Of a stretch of 64,000 nt of DNA, positions 45,068 to 54,290 are shown one piece after another (positions within the stretch are counted from its first letter, which is position 1; every line of letters starts with the position of its first letter). The DNA is from Leucobacter denitrificans (GTDB lineage Bacteria > Actinomycetota > Actinomycetes > Actinomycetales > Microbacteriaceae). The notes beneath the pieces were generated by a model. That model was given only the letters and a program-made list of their open reading frames with translations. It did no database searches and was not told where the DNA came from. The position numbers were made by a program, and so were the translations under genes. Location: positions 1,364,001 to 1,428,000 of the forward strand of contig NZ_CP060716.1 in NCBI RefSeq assembly GCF_014396385.1, in the 5' to 3' direction.

Positions 45068-45685
45068 ATGACGAACTTGGTCACGCAACTTGCCAGCGGG
45101 CTCTCGCAGATGGATCCTTCGGCCCGACTTCAGACGGCTCTCACGGCGGGAACCTATCCCGACGACGCTTTTTTAGAGGTCCTGGTTGAGCGGTGCGCGA
45201 TCGAACCCGATTTTTCTGTGCGCGAGATGCTGACTTGGGCGTTGACGCGACTTTCGCATGATCTCGTGCTCGAGCGCGTCATCGCAGAGCTTGACTCACC
45301 CATCGCGCAGGCCCGTTCGCAGGCGCTTCACACACTGTCCAAACTGCGTGACGTTCGGGCTTGGCCCGCAATCACGATGGCGCATCTGCACGATACAGAT
45401 GATGAAGTCGCCCGCACCGCTTGGAGAACCGCGACAGGTCTCGCACCACTTCAAGAGCACGATGCGCTAGCTGGTGAGCTCAAGCACGAGTTCGGCAGAG
45501 GTGACGTCGACGTGCAGCGCAGTCTTGCACGTGCAATGGTGGATCTTGGTGACTCTGGCGAGAAGGCCACGCGAGAGGCACTTCTTGCCGGTGCCCCCAG
45601 GGTACGTATTCACGCGTCGGCCACACTCCGTCTGATCCACGACCCAGAGGCGACGTTCTACCTCGATCCCGGCGACGAACTCTAA
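45068..45685 (+). CDS. HEAT-repeat protein
   Basis: A 205-aa all-helical protein. Repeats are visible, e.g. SPIAQARSQALHTLSKLRD and DVQRSLARAMVDLGDSGEKA. It follows the exporter permease by 30 bp and may be its operon partner. HEAT-repeat proteins near drug exporters are common in actinobacteria, but their role is not known. It is the last chromosomal gene before the integrated element. Confidence 0.75.
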   Translation: MTNLVTQLASGLSQMDPSARLQTALTAGTYPDDAFLEVLVERCAIEPDFSVREMLTWALTRLSHDLVLERVIAELDSPIAQARSQALHTLSKLRDVRAWPAITMAHLHDTDDEVARTAWRTATGLAPLQEHDALAGELKHEFGRGDVDVQRSLARAMVDLGDSGEKATREALLAGAPRVRIHASATLRLIHDPEATFYLDPGDEL

Positions 45686-45773
45686 GAGAACAGCCAATAT
45701 CGTGCAGGAGCCCGCATTGGTCCTTCAAGCCAGAACTTCTTTCCCCATGGTGCCCGCACCCACCGGACCCTGC

Positions 45774-45937
45774 ATGCCACACCGAATGGGTGTTCCTGGT
45801 CATTTCCGTCTTCCTCTGTTATCGAGCAGAGGGCATGAAAAAGGCCCGAGCCCGCGAGATTTCGCGGATCCGGGCCTCTGACCAGGCTTTTCAGCCGGGG
45901 CGCTTCAAGAAACTTCTAGAAATCCCAGTTCTCGTCA
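45774..45937. repeat. Left 164-bp direct repeat (attachment-site copy A)
   Basis: Matches 53142-53305 without gaps; I count 18 differences, about 89% identity. The block from 45879 to 45914 is identical (36 bp). Right of the core it keeps nrdF-like 3' codons on the minus strand (DENWDF and TAG stop at 45916-45918). This is the left junction of the integrated element. Confidence 0.9.
45838..45877 (-). terminator. Copy of the nrdF terminator at the left junction
   Basis: The same interrupted hairpin as at 53206-53246, with AAAAA on the plus strand (T-run on the minus) and arms AGGCCCG and CGGGCCT around a CCGCGAGATTTCGCGG inner stem. It would stop minus-strand transcripts leaving the element and may also stop transcripts from the HEAT gene. 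Confidence 0.75.
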
Positions 45938-45980
45938 TAGGTCGCATTATCATGCGGAATCTCAGGGGTTGCAGCGGGGC

Positions 45981-46001
45981 CGTGCCCTCTGCGTGCCACT
46001 C
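45981..46001 (+). repeat. Probable integrase arm-type sites, left end
   Basis: CGTGCCCTC (45981-45989) and CGTGCCACTC (45992-46001) are the same word as the multiple copies near the integrase gene at 52961-53150. Placed just inside the left junction. Confidence 0.55.
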
Positions 46002-46317
46002 ATGAAATATGGGCGCTTCGCGTGCAATTGCGAGACCGCGGCACAGTCAAATTGTAGCAATGCTGCTACGCCCGCGAGCAAGCAGAGCGCTGAAGTTCGC
46101 AGCAGTACGGGCCGATCAGCGACAAGCAGCGCGACTGACGAAACCTACGATCGCACTTCCTCTATCGAGCTTTGCGAGGATCGAGGTAGCCTGATAACGG
46201 TGGCACGCCACCAACAGCACTTCCACGTGGCAATTACGTGAATCATCGCGGAGAGGCCTGAGCACTACAGGACATGTCCGGATGGGGTGCGGCGCACCTA
46301 CACGCCGACTTCATTCC

Positions 46318-46336
46318 GCCGATGCTAAGCATCGGC
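46318..46336. promoter_or_regulatory. Perfect inverted repeat upstream of the DUF1801 gene
   Basis: GCCGATGCT and AGCATCGGC around a single A, ending 7 nt before the ribosome site of the next gene. Could be a dimeric repressor site or a 5' hairpin. The preceding 300 bp (46002-46317) hold no gene that I can see. Confidence 0.4.
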
Positions 46337-46353
46337 TGACGAAAGGACAAGAC

Positions 46354-46704
46354 ATGTCGAAAGACGAAAAGAACCTGGCTCAGGTCATCGACAAGATCGC
46401 GAAGATGGACGAGCCGAGACGTTCCGTCGTGCAGCGTGTGCACGACGTAATCATGAACACCGCTCCAACTCTCAAGCCACGCATCTGGTATGGAATGCCC
46501 GCCTACGCAATCTCCGCGAGCACGCCCGCATTGCTGACGCTACGCAATGATGAGCGGCTGAACCTTGCCATCACCGAGAAGGCACCCTTCCGCGCCGGGG
46601 GCGGCGTGGACGGCAAACTGATGCCAACTGCATGGTACTTCGAGAACGTAGACGAGGATACCGAGCGGCGGATCGCTGACATCGTGCGTTCAGTGCTCAA
46701 CTGA
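46354..46704 (+). CDS. DUF1801 (YdhG-like) protein
   Basis: A 116-aa protein. ERRSVVQRVHDVIMNTAP-like EPRRSVVQRVHDVIMNTAPT and KPRIWYGMPAYAI match the DUF1801 pattern (the iron-chaperone-like YdhG fold). ATG 46354 has AAAGGA 7 nt upstream. Cargo of the integrated element; function not known. Confidence 0.78.
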   Translation: MSKDEKNLAQVIDKIAKMDEPRRSVVQRVHDVIMNTAPTLKPRIWYGMPAYAISASTPALLTLRNDERLNLAITEKAPFRAGGGVDGKLMPTAWYFENVDEDTERRIADIVRSVLN

Positions 46705-46711
46705 CAGCACA

Positions 46712-46752
46712 GGCCCGCCCGGCAATGCCCACGCACATGTGTCGGGCGGGCC
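46712..46752. terminator. Terminator between convergent DUF1801 and membrane-protein genes
   Basis: GGCCCGCCCG (46712-46721) pairs with CGGGCGGGCC (46743-46752), loop 21 nt; lies between two convergent genes. No clear T-run. Confidence 0.65.
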
Positions 46753-46796
46753 CCGTACGAGTGGCCGGGAAGCCAACTGCCCAGATGGGTTACGGT

Positions 46797-47351
46797 CTAC
46801 AGAAACCAGGCAATAACGGCGCTGACGACCAGCACGACGCCGGTGATCAGACTGGCGCGCCCGGCTTGCATGCTCGAAGACTGTTCTTCTGACCTGTCGG
46901 CACGACCCTTAATTCCCATAGCTACTGTGACACCGATGGACACCGCAGCCCCCAAGATCAGATACAGCGGCGTGGCGTAAAGCCACGAGTAAGGCGCGAA
47001 ATGCACCACGAGCACGATCGCCATTGCCAACGGCACCTGCGTGTACCGGCGCGTAGCGACCAGAAGAATCACGAGTGGCAAAGCGAGCAACTGGCCAGCA
47101 CTGAGCAGCACGGACAGTGTGTCCATGCCTTCCAGCACCGGACGATCGGCACCGGCGGTCAAGGCGGTCAGGCCCAATGCAACTGGCAACGCGGCCATGC
47201 CTTGGAACAGGGTTGCGTAAGCAGCCGTGCGCGGACTCGTCCGGCGCCACAGTAATGCGCACACCAGCCAAGTTGCCCCGTACGCAGCAAGGAAACCCCA
47301 ACCGTGCCTGGTCGCCTCTCCCAGTGCGTGGGTATATTCAGGTATCGTCAA
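46797..47351 (-). CDS. Multi-helix membrane protein (DUF7010-like)
   Basis: A 184-aa protein with about five helices. The N-terminal HGWGFLAAYGATWLVCALLW and the later HFAPYSWLYATPLYLILGAA resemble DUF7010 proteins. It starts with TTG at 47351, supported by GGAGG 5 nt upstream. Function unknown; element cargo. Confidence 0.65.
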   Translation of the reverse strand: MTIPEYTHALGEATRHGWGFLAAYGATWLVCALLWRRTSPRTAAYATLFQGMAALPVALGLTALTAGADRPVLEGMDTLSVLLSAGQLLALPLVILLVATRRYTQVPLAMAIVLVVHFAPYSWLYATPLYLILGAAVSIGVTVAMGIKGRADRSEEQSSSMQAGRASLITGVVLVVSAVIAWFL

Positions 47352-47506
47352 TAATCCTCCGCAGGTCGTCGTAGTACCAGTCTGGCAGACGGTCCGTCCG
47401 GACCGACATCGACAGCGTTCACATCTTCAGCTTTTCGGCCGGGTCACGTCAGGCTGGCTGAGCAATCAGTCGATCACAATGACCCACGAATGCGAGAATG
47501 AGTCCC

Positions 47507-47734
47507 ATGAGAGTGGAACGTGTCGTGCCGAACCTCGTGGTCACGGACCTATCAGGTGCGGTCGCCGAGCATCAGGATGCGCTGGGATTTTCTGTGTTGA
47601 TGGATCACGGTTGGATCGTGACACTCGGCGATGACAAGGGCCACCAGCTCAGCCTCATGACAGCAGATGCCTCAGCGCCGGTCGCTCCCACCGTGTCTGT
47701 CTTCGTCGATGACGTGGCCGAGGCATTCTTGTAA
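47507..47734 (+). pseudogene. Truncated VOC/glyoxalase-family gene
   Basis: 75 residues, MRVERVVPNLVVTDLSGAVA to VSVFVDDVAEAFL, then TAA. Intact single-domain VOC proteins are about 115-125 aa, so the C-terminal half (second metal ligand and closing strands) is missing. I could not find the missing part in any frame of the next 190 bp (47735-47925), which seem empty. It is probably a remnant. Confidence 0.65.
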
Positions 47735-47925
47735 CATCGTGCGTTTCTGGGCTGACGATCCTCGGAGTTTGCTCGAGGAAGTCAGGGAACATATCGGGTA
47801 GATTTCGCTGTTCGTCAGCGCCTCGAAGAACCGATGCATGATTGCGAATCACCTCCCAGGCGCGGCAACTCCCAAAACCCCACGGTATTGTGCACCCAGA
47901 GGGAGATGACTGCTGGCTGGTTACC

Positions 47926-49581
47926 TCATACCAGCGCGGATCTTTCGGCGATCGTGCTGAGATGACAATGAGGCCATTCAGCGACATCTCGTAGAAGTTG
48001 CCGGTCGTGAGTCGACAGTACGACGGCCGCTTGGGTAGCCCCGAGTGCCTCGGTGAGTTCGTCGACGAGCGCGATAGAGAGGTGGTTGGTGGGTTCGTCC
48101 AACAGCAGCACGTGCGGGCGTGTCGCGAGCATGAGCGCCAGATCGAGGCGTCGTTGTTGACCCATCGACAGCTCACCCACCCGTTTGCCCGCCTCGCGCG
48201 ATCGCAGCAGACCAAGCCCCGACAGGCCGACCGCCTCAGATGATTGCAGGTTTCCTTGAGCGACGAGTTCGTCGATGTGCCGGGCATACACTTCGTTCGC
48301 ACGCCGATCAGGCGGCAACACCGACTCCTGGCGCAGAAAGCCCAAGCGCGTGCCACGGGATGTTCGCACTGTTCCCGTGTTTGGCAACAGTTCGCCCGCC
48401 GCGATGCTTAAGAGCGTCGACTTCCCTGCCCCGTTCGGGCCAGTCACTACAAGCCTGCTGCGGTGCGAGAGTTCAAACGACACCGGCTGCGTTAACCGCT
48501 CGGCAAGGCTCACGTTGTCGACGTTCAGCAGCACTGCGCCCTTTCGTGTGGGCAGGTCTGGAAACTGGAACAGCTGCGGTGGTTCAGGCACCGTCACCGC
48601 GTGGGCTCTCAGTGCCTCCTGTCGTCGGTGCACGCTCTGCACCAGCCCGCCCGCACGTGTGGCGCGGCCGTGTTTGGGCGAGCCCTTCTCCGGTCGCCAC
48701 CCGGACACGAGCCGATTCTGCGCAGCGCTGAGACTGTCCTGCAGTCGCGCTTGCTCCTGCTGCTGGCGCTCGTACTCCTGCTCCCACCGTTCCCGGTCAG
48801 CCAGGCGCCCTTCTCGGTACCCCGCATACCCGTTGCCGTAGATACGGGGGCGATCATCGGGCGTCGGATCGAGGTCAACAACCGTCTCCGCAATGTCAGA
48901 GAGCAGCGCGCGATCGTGGCTAACGATGACGACACCACCCTTGCGCGCGCGGAGTTGCGCGGTCAGGAATTCAAGCCCGCTGCGGTCGAGGTGATTCGTG
49001 GGCTCGTCCAGCAGCAGGAAATCATCCTCTGCCCCCAGCAGGCAGGCCAAGCGCACTCGATACCGTTGCCCTACCGAGAGATCGGCGAGCAATCGTGTCA
49101 TGTCGGTTTCTGCGTCGAGTGCTTCGAGCGCGATCTGTACGCGGCGCTCGGCATCCCACGCGTTGAGTGCGTCAGCACCTTCCAATGCTGCGGCGTACTG
49201 CTCTGCGGCCTCGCTGCTCCCATCTGCGAGAGCGGCAGCGGCGGCGTCGAGTGCGGCCAGCGCTGCGAGCGGTTCAGCGATGGCCTCGGCGACGGCCTGC
49301 CCAACGGTGCGGTTGTCGGTGGAGTTCATTTCTTGTTCAGCGAGCCCAAGTGCGCCGATGCGCTGGATCGTGCCGCTGTCAGGAGGCAGCGTGCCAGCGA
49401 GCGCATGGAGAAGCGTGGTCTTTCCACGCCCGTTCTCGCCAACGATCGCCACACGAGACGAGGGAGTGACGACGAGATCGACATGGTTGAGCACCGGTGT
49501 TACGCCTCGCATGACGGAGAGGTCGGAGGCGGTGAGCTGCGCGCGATGGCGCGCCGGATGACGGTTGGTAGGGGTAAGCAT
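47926..49581 (-). CDS. ABC-F protein of the antibiotic-resistance type
   Basis: A 551-aa soluble protein with two ATPase domains and no membrane helices. Domain 1: Walker A GENGRGKTT (residues 48-56), signature LSVGQRYRVRLACLL, Walker B DFLLLDEPTNHLD. Domain 2: Walker A GPNGAGKSTL, signature LSMGQQRRLDLALML, Walker B VLLLDEPTNHLS. The linker is highly charged and helical (REGRLADRERWEQEYERQQQ), as in ARE ABC-F proteins (TlrC, OleB, VarM, LmrC types) that displace ribosome-bound antibiotics. HLS in place of HLD in domain 2 is common in that group. AAGGA is 5 nt before the ATG. Which drugs it protects from cannot be read. Confidence 0.85.
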   Translation of the reverse strand: MLTPTNRHPARHRAQLTASDLSVMRGVTPVLNHVDLVVTPSSRVAIVGENGRGKTTLLHALAGTLPPDSGTIQRIGALGLAEQEMNSTDNRTVGQAVAEAIAEPLAALAALDAAAAALADGSSEAAEQYAAALEGADALNAWDAERRVQIALEALDAETDMTRLLADLSVGQRYRVRLACLLGAEDDFLLLDEPTNHLDRSGLEFLTAQLRARKGGVVIVSHDRALLSDIAETVVDLDPTPDDRPRIYGNGYAGYREGRLADRERWEQEYERQQQEQARLQDSLSAAQNRLVSGWRPEKGSPKHGRATRAGGLVQSVHRRQEALRAHAVTVPEPPQLFQFPDLPTRKGAVLLNVDNVSLAERLTQPVSFELSHRSRLVVTGPNGAGKSTLLSIAAGELLPNTGTVRTSRGTRLGFLRQESVLPPDRRANEVYARHIDELVAQGNLQSSEAVGLSGLGLLRSREAGKRVGELSMGQQRRLDLALMLATRPHVLLLDEPTNHLSIALVDELTEALGATQAAVVLSTHDRQLLRDVAEWPHCHLSTIAERSALV

Positions 49582-49862
49582 TCAAATCCTTCAGAACAAC
49601 GCACCACGGCAAGCCGAACAGCCAACGGGTACGCAAATGACGGCGACCCTCCATGGGGTCAGAACAAGCGGCCGCCGCAAGCTCGGAGTTACTCAACGAG
49701 CGCGGTAGGCCTGCTCAGCCATCACAAGAAGTACAAATGCATACCGTCAATTCTACCCCACACTCACACCGCACCAACGAATCGGGTGCCGACTGTGGCT
49801 TCGGAGGCTTGATCGGTCTGACTCGGTCGCACTATCGGCGCCGCTCTCGCGATCTGTAGGAA
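49582..49862 (-). promoter_or_regulatory. Leader/promoter region of the ABC-F gene
   Basis: A 281-bp gap. On the minus strand TTGACG stands at about 49744-49749, and a six-codon mini-frame encoding MHLYFL then TGA follows at about 49724-49744. A short leader peptide could control the gene by attenuation as known for some ABC-F and erm genes; here no clear ribosome site or pair of alternative stems was established by eye. Confidence 0.3.
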
Positions 49863-50210
49863 TCAACTCAGGGCCAGCTCAGACACCTTCTCACCGTCAC
49901 GCCGTTCATCGGGTTGCTTTGCACGCACGCGACACAAGATGATCAGGCTAATGGGTCCAAACATGATGAATTTCATCGCATTCCACAGGCTGAGAAGGAC
50001 AAGGAAATTCAGCCATGCTGGTCCGCCACCAGCGGCCGAAGATGAGCACCAAAGCGCGAGGCCGAGGTATGGCAGGGCGAGGAGCATGGCAGGCACTCCC
50101 CACTTCAAGCCACGCCGACTCCGGACTCACCGGAGCACGATGTTGCTCGGTGCGTAGCGCTGCAGGAGCGAATAGATAAAGTTCGTAATCGCCAAGATTG
50201 GACGAATCAT
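49863..50210 (-). pseudogene. Small membrane-protein gene with in-frame TGA at codon 28
   Basis: Reads MIRPILAITNFIYSLLQRYA, PSNIVLR, TGA (50127-50129), VRSRRGLKWGVPAMLLALPY and on to a normal end. Ignoring the TGA it gives a 115-codon protein with two helices of a kind widespread in actinobacteria (the RRGLKWGVPAMLLA motif). AGAGG lies 7 nt before the ATG. There is no usable start after the TGA except TTG. A nonsense mutation is the plain reading; readthrough is a possibility only. Confidence 0.65.
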
Positions 50211-50399
50211 GATGGGCCTCTCGTCACACGTCGTTCTCCGCCGAGGAAGCAGCGTGTGATCGAACGCCCAGAAGGGCCGCCCCGGAGGGCCCGCAGAATT
50301 GAGAACCTGCTTCAGCCTCCAGGGTACGCCGACATTCCGATTGGCGAAAGGGCAGCTCGCGCGTACCTCCTGAGCGATACACAGCCAAGGAGGCTTTCT

Positions 50400-51380
50400 A
50401 TGCCAACGCTCACAGCCCTCGCCAAGGACGAAAGAACAGCTCGCCAGCTGTTGGCCGTGATCGGTTCACCGGGCGACATCTCGACCGGTGCACTTCTCTC
50501 CCAAGTCGGCGCGGTTGAGGCAGTCGCTCTCATCGAGCGCGACATCGCTGTCCCAGGAATGGATGCGGTCGAATCGGCTGTCTGGCGAGATCGTATGCGT
50601 CCCCGAGCGGGTGTGGATCATCTTGCCGCACAGACGCTCAGCAGCGAGGACTACCGGGTACTGATCCCGAGCGATCCAGATTGGCCGACCGGGATAGCCG
50701 ACCTCGGTGATCGTGCCCCGTATGCGCTGTGGGCGCGCGGACGTACGGATCTGCTCGGCAACACACTCTCACGACTCGTCACCGTCACTGGTGCAAGAGC
50801 AGCCACAGCGTATGGCACGCACATCACCGAGGACCTCGCCGGTGAGCTGGCCCGAACCGGTAAGACGCTGGTCGCTGGCGCGGCTTACGGAATAGAAGGA
50901 TCCGTACACCGTGCGGCGCTCGCCGAAGGGGGCAACACCATCGCAGTGCTCGCTTCCGGGATCGACCGCCCCTACCCCGCGGGGCACAGCGAACTGGTGG
51001 CCTCGGTCGCACGCGCTGGTCTGGTGCTTTCTGAGGCGCCGCCCAGCGTCGCACCAACCCGGCAGCGATTTCTGGATCGTTCTCGTATCCTCGCAGCACT
51101 ATCCGGAGCCACGGTCGTTGTTGAGGCAGGGTTTCGGTCCGGTGCGCTTCATACTGCTCATGAGGCCAACGCACTCGACCGAATCGTTGGTGCACTGCCC
51201 GGCCCCATCACGAGCGCTGCCAGCTCCGGCACGAATCATCTGTTGCAAGACGGCGGTGCTGAAGTCATTGTCCGCGCGTCGGACGTGGTGCGCGCCCTGG
51301 ACACCGAAGACGCTCCCAGTCGGAACTCGGTCCGTCCAGGAGCGTATCGATCACAATCTCCAACGAGCCGTGCGTTGTAG
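50400..51380 (+). CDS. DprA-like DNA-processing protein
   Basis: A 326-aa protein with the DprA Rossmann fold. Blocks: VTVTGARAATAYGTHITEDL, TLVAGAAYGIEGSVHRAAL, IAVLASGIDRPYPAGHSELV, SEAPPS, FLDRSRILAALSGATVVVEA and GALPGPITSAASSGTNHLL, all in DprA order. The usual RNRIIA helix is changed to DRSRILA. An N-terminal helical part of about 110 residues precedes it. ATG 50400 has AAGGAGG 7 nt upstream. Chromosomal DprA loads RecA on single strands; an element copy next to int/xis may serve transfer or establishment, or defence, which is inference. The upstream gap 50211-50399 has nothing else. Confidence 0.85.
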   Translation: MPTLTALAKDERTARQLLAVIGSPGDISTGALLSQVGAVEAVALIERDIAVPGMDAVESAVWRDRMRPRAGVDHLAAQTLSSEDYRVLIPSDPDWPTGIADLGDRAPYALWARGRTDLLGNTLSRLVTVTGARAATAYGTHITEDLAGELARTGKTLVAGAAYGIEGSVHRAALAEGGNTIAVLASGIDRPYPAGHSELVASVARAGLVLSEAPPSVAPTRQRFLDRSRILAALSGATVVVEAGFRSGALHTAHEANALDRIVGALPGPITSAASSGTNHLLQDGGAEVIVRASDVVRALDTEDAPSRNSVRPGAYRSQSPTSRAL

Positions 51381-51383
51381 CGG

Positions 51384-51590
51384 CTACTTCACTGTGGGAA
51401 TCTCCACGACCAAAGCCTTTCGCACTTCATCCAGATCGACGCGGATGAGCCGACCGACACGGTACCCGTGCACGGTTCCATCAGAGATCCGGCGTCGAAG
51501 GGTCTTGACCGAGACACCCAGGCTCTCTGCTGCCACTGTCAGTGAAACCAGCACAGAGTTCTGGAGTTCCTGCGACTGCCGAGCGATCAT
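51384..51590 (-). CDS. Excisionase-like MerR-type HTH protein
   Basis: A 68-aa DNA-binding protein: SLTVAAESLGVSVKTLRRRI, then DGTVHGYRVGRLIRVD, the HTH_17/excisionase pattern. GGAGG is 8 nt before ATG 51590. It follows the integrase gene by 58 bp on the same strand and is convergent with the DprA-like gene (3-bp gap). Likely directionality factor for excision. Confidence 0.84.
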   Translation of the reverse strand: MIARQSQELQNSVLVSLTVAAESLGVSVKTLRRRISDGTVHGYRVGRLIRVDLDEVRKALVVEIPTVK

Positions 51591-51648
51591 CGTGAGGCCC
51601 TCCTGTGAGCTGACTACCTTTGCTTCACAGGTGTCCAGCGCTGTCCGG

Positions 51649-52920
51649 TTACGACGTCTCGCCCTCGCTTGGTGCCCCGGAGATCGTCCCGGTGACACGA
51701 ACACTCATGCGATCCGCCAACTCCCGATCTCGACTCATCGTGGCGTGCTGGTATCGGAGCACGATATGGATGTCAGCGTGGCCGCCGCGTCGCATCAGCT
51801 CCGCGAGAGTTGCTCCCTCCTGCGCGAAGAGCGTCAAGCCCGTGTGCCGGAGGTCATGGAACCGGAAGCGATGCGGCAGGTTTGGAACGCGCTCACGTGC
51901 GTCAGCCCAGATGTACCCCCAGCGAGTGTTCGAAAGCGGCACGCTGCCCCGCGGGCTCGATGGGATCACGGGAGCTTTGGCCTCCGCAGCGACGTACTCG
52001 TTGAGGTGTTCCTTCAAACGACGAATCATGAGTTTCGGAACGCTCAACGAACGCTTGCCCGCCTCACTTTTCAGCTCGGTGTAGTCGCCGGTGTTGGCGT
52101 TGAGCTGGCGGCGCACGTGCAGTGTTGCGCTGCCATCGTCATGCCATTCGATATCTCGGCGCTGTACGCCCAGGCACTCGCCCCGTCGGAGCTGGCACCA
52201 CGCAGCAAGCTGCACCATGATCGCCCACTGGTTCGGCACTGCCTCATACAGCGCTTCGACCTGTATCGGCGTGATGACGTCTTCGCTTTCGTCGTGGTCG
52301 GCGTCGTATCGAACGGACTCCTGGCGTGGGATCGAAACGTTCGGTGCGGCAGGAATGATGCCCTCGCGAGCGGCTTGGCGCAGGATCATCATGAGCACGA
52401 TCAGCACCGGTCTTGTGATGCCGTTGAACTTCGACTTCGGATTCAGCGGTGCCGGTATCTGGTCGAGTCGATCTGTCATCTCACGAATACGATCGGCGTC
52501 AATCTCTTTCAAAGGAGTATCGCCAAACTCCGGGACGAGATACCCCGTCACTTTGCCCGCGTAGGAGCGAACCGTTCCAACGGCGCGCATCTTGCCGCTG
52601 CGGTTCGGTTCGGTCCTGATCATCTGCAACCAGCGCTTCGAGTACTCCTCGAAGCCCATGGAACGTGCTTTCTCCTGCTCCGTATCAGCGCGGTGTCGTG
52701 CCGCCACGACCGCAGGAGGCTCCCACTGCCCGAGCGAAATCTTCGTATGCACCGCCGCAAGCCATCGGCGGGCGTCCGTCTTGGTGAGAAACGTGAGCGA
52801 CTTATCGTCTTCGGTTCTCGCCGTGTAGGTCTCGCCATCTGGGCCCGGGTACCGAGCCTGCCAACGCCCGGAGGGCAACTTCCGTAGGCTCCCCCACGAT
52901 TCCCTCTTCGTCGCACTCAT
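51649..52920 (-). CDS. int: Tyrosine-type site-specific integrase
   Basis: A 423-aa tyrosine recombinase. N-terminal arm-binding domain (SLRKLPSGRWQARYPGPDG), core-binding SAM-like domain, and C-terminal catalytic domain with Arg in WCQLRRGECLG, HxxR in RFHDLRHTGLTLF, GHAD (third His) and the nucleophile Tyr in IVLRYQHAT. ATG 52920 has GGGAGGG 5 nt upstream. It sits 326 bp from the right core site, with repeats that fit arm sites between. It should insert the element at the nrdF 3' end. Confidence 0.93.
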   Translation of the reverse strand: MSATKRESWGSLRKLPSGRWQARYPGPDGETYTARTEDDKSLTFLTKTDARRWLAAVHTKISLGQWEPPAVVAARHRADTEQEKARSMGFEEYSKRWLQMIRTEPNRSGKMRAVGTVRSYAGKVTGYLVPEFGDTPLKEIDADRIREMTDRLDQIPAPLNPKSKFNGITRPVLIVLMMILRQAAREGIIPAAPNVSIPRQESVRYDADHDESEDVITPIQVEALYEAVPNQWAIMVQLAAWCQLRRGECLGVQRRDIEWHDDGSATLHVRRQLNANTGDYTELKSEAGKRSLSVPKLMIRRLKEHLNEYVAAEAKAPVIPSSPRGSVPLSNTRWGYIWADARERVPNLPHRFRFHDLRHTGLTLFAQEGATLAELMRRGGHADIHIVLRYQHATMSRDRELADRMSVRVTGTISGAPSEGETS

Positions 52921-52960
52921 GATGCCCTCCCGTGTACTCGGATGGACGCGAATGGACGCT

Positions 52961-53141
52961 CGTGCCACTCCGTGCCACTCACTCCGTACACCGGCGAGTA
53001 TCCGCAGGATTCCGCGGATCTCACGGGGTTAGCAGCGCTTCCTATGGCACGAAGTGGCACGCACCCGGCACCTTGCCGAGCCCAAATTTCGGTGGGTACG
53101 CTCCCTCGCTTCCGCGGGGAAGGTGCACGCGTGCCATCCGC

Positions 53142-53150
<9 letters not shown>
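52961..53150. repeat. Probable integrase arm-type sites, right end
   Basis: CGTGCCACTC occurs in tandem at 52961-52970 and 52971-52980, again at 53141-53150, with CGTGCCATC at 53130-53138; TGGCACG, the inverse, occurs at 53045-53051 and 53055-53061. The spacing between integrase gene and core and the copies at the other end (45981-46001) fit arm sites of a tyrosine integrase. Confidence 0.6.
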
Positions 53151-54282
<1,132 letters not shown>

Positions 54283-54290
54283 TCAGCGCA

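Noticed and set aside
49379..49696. 105-codon frame overlapping the ABC-F start as a long leader peptide
   Set aside because: It runs deep into the ABC-F gene in another frame, has no good ribosome site, and is Arg/His-rich as a shadow frame would be.
48601..49812. 403-codon plus-strand frame
   Set aside because: Antisense to the ABC-F gene, whose motifs are clear; no ribosome site or domain.
50911..52887. 658-codon plus-strand frame across the DprA-like and integrase genes
   Set aside because: It lies antisense to the integrase and in another frame of the DprA-like gene; composition is that of a shadow frame and no family features appear.
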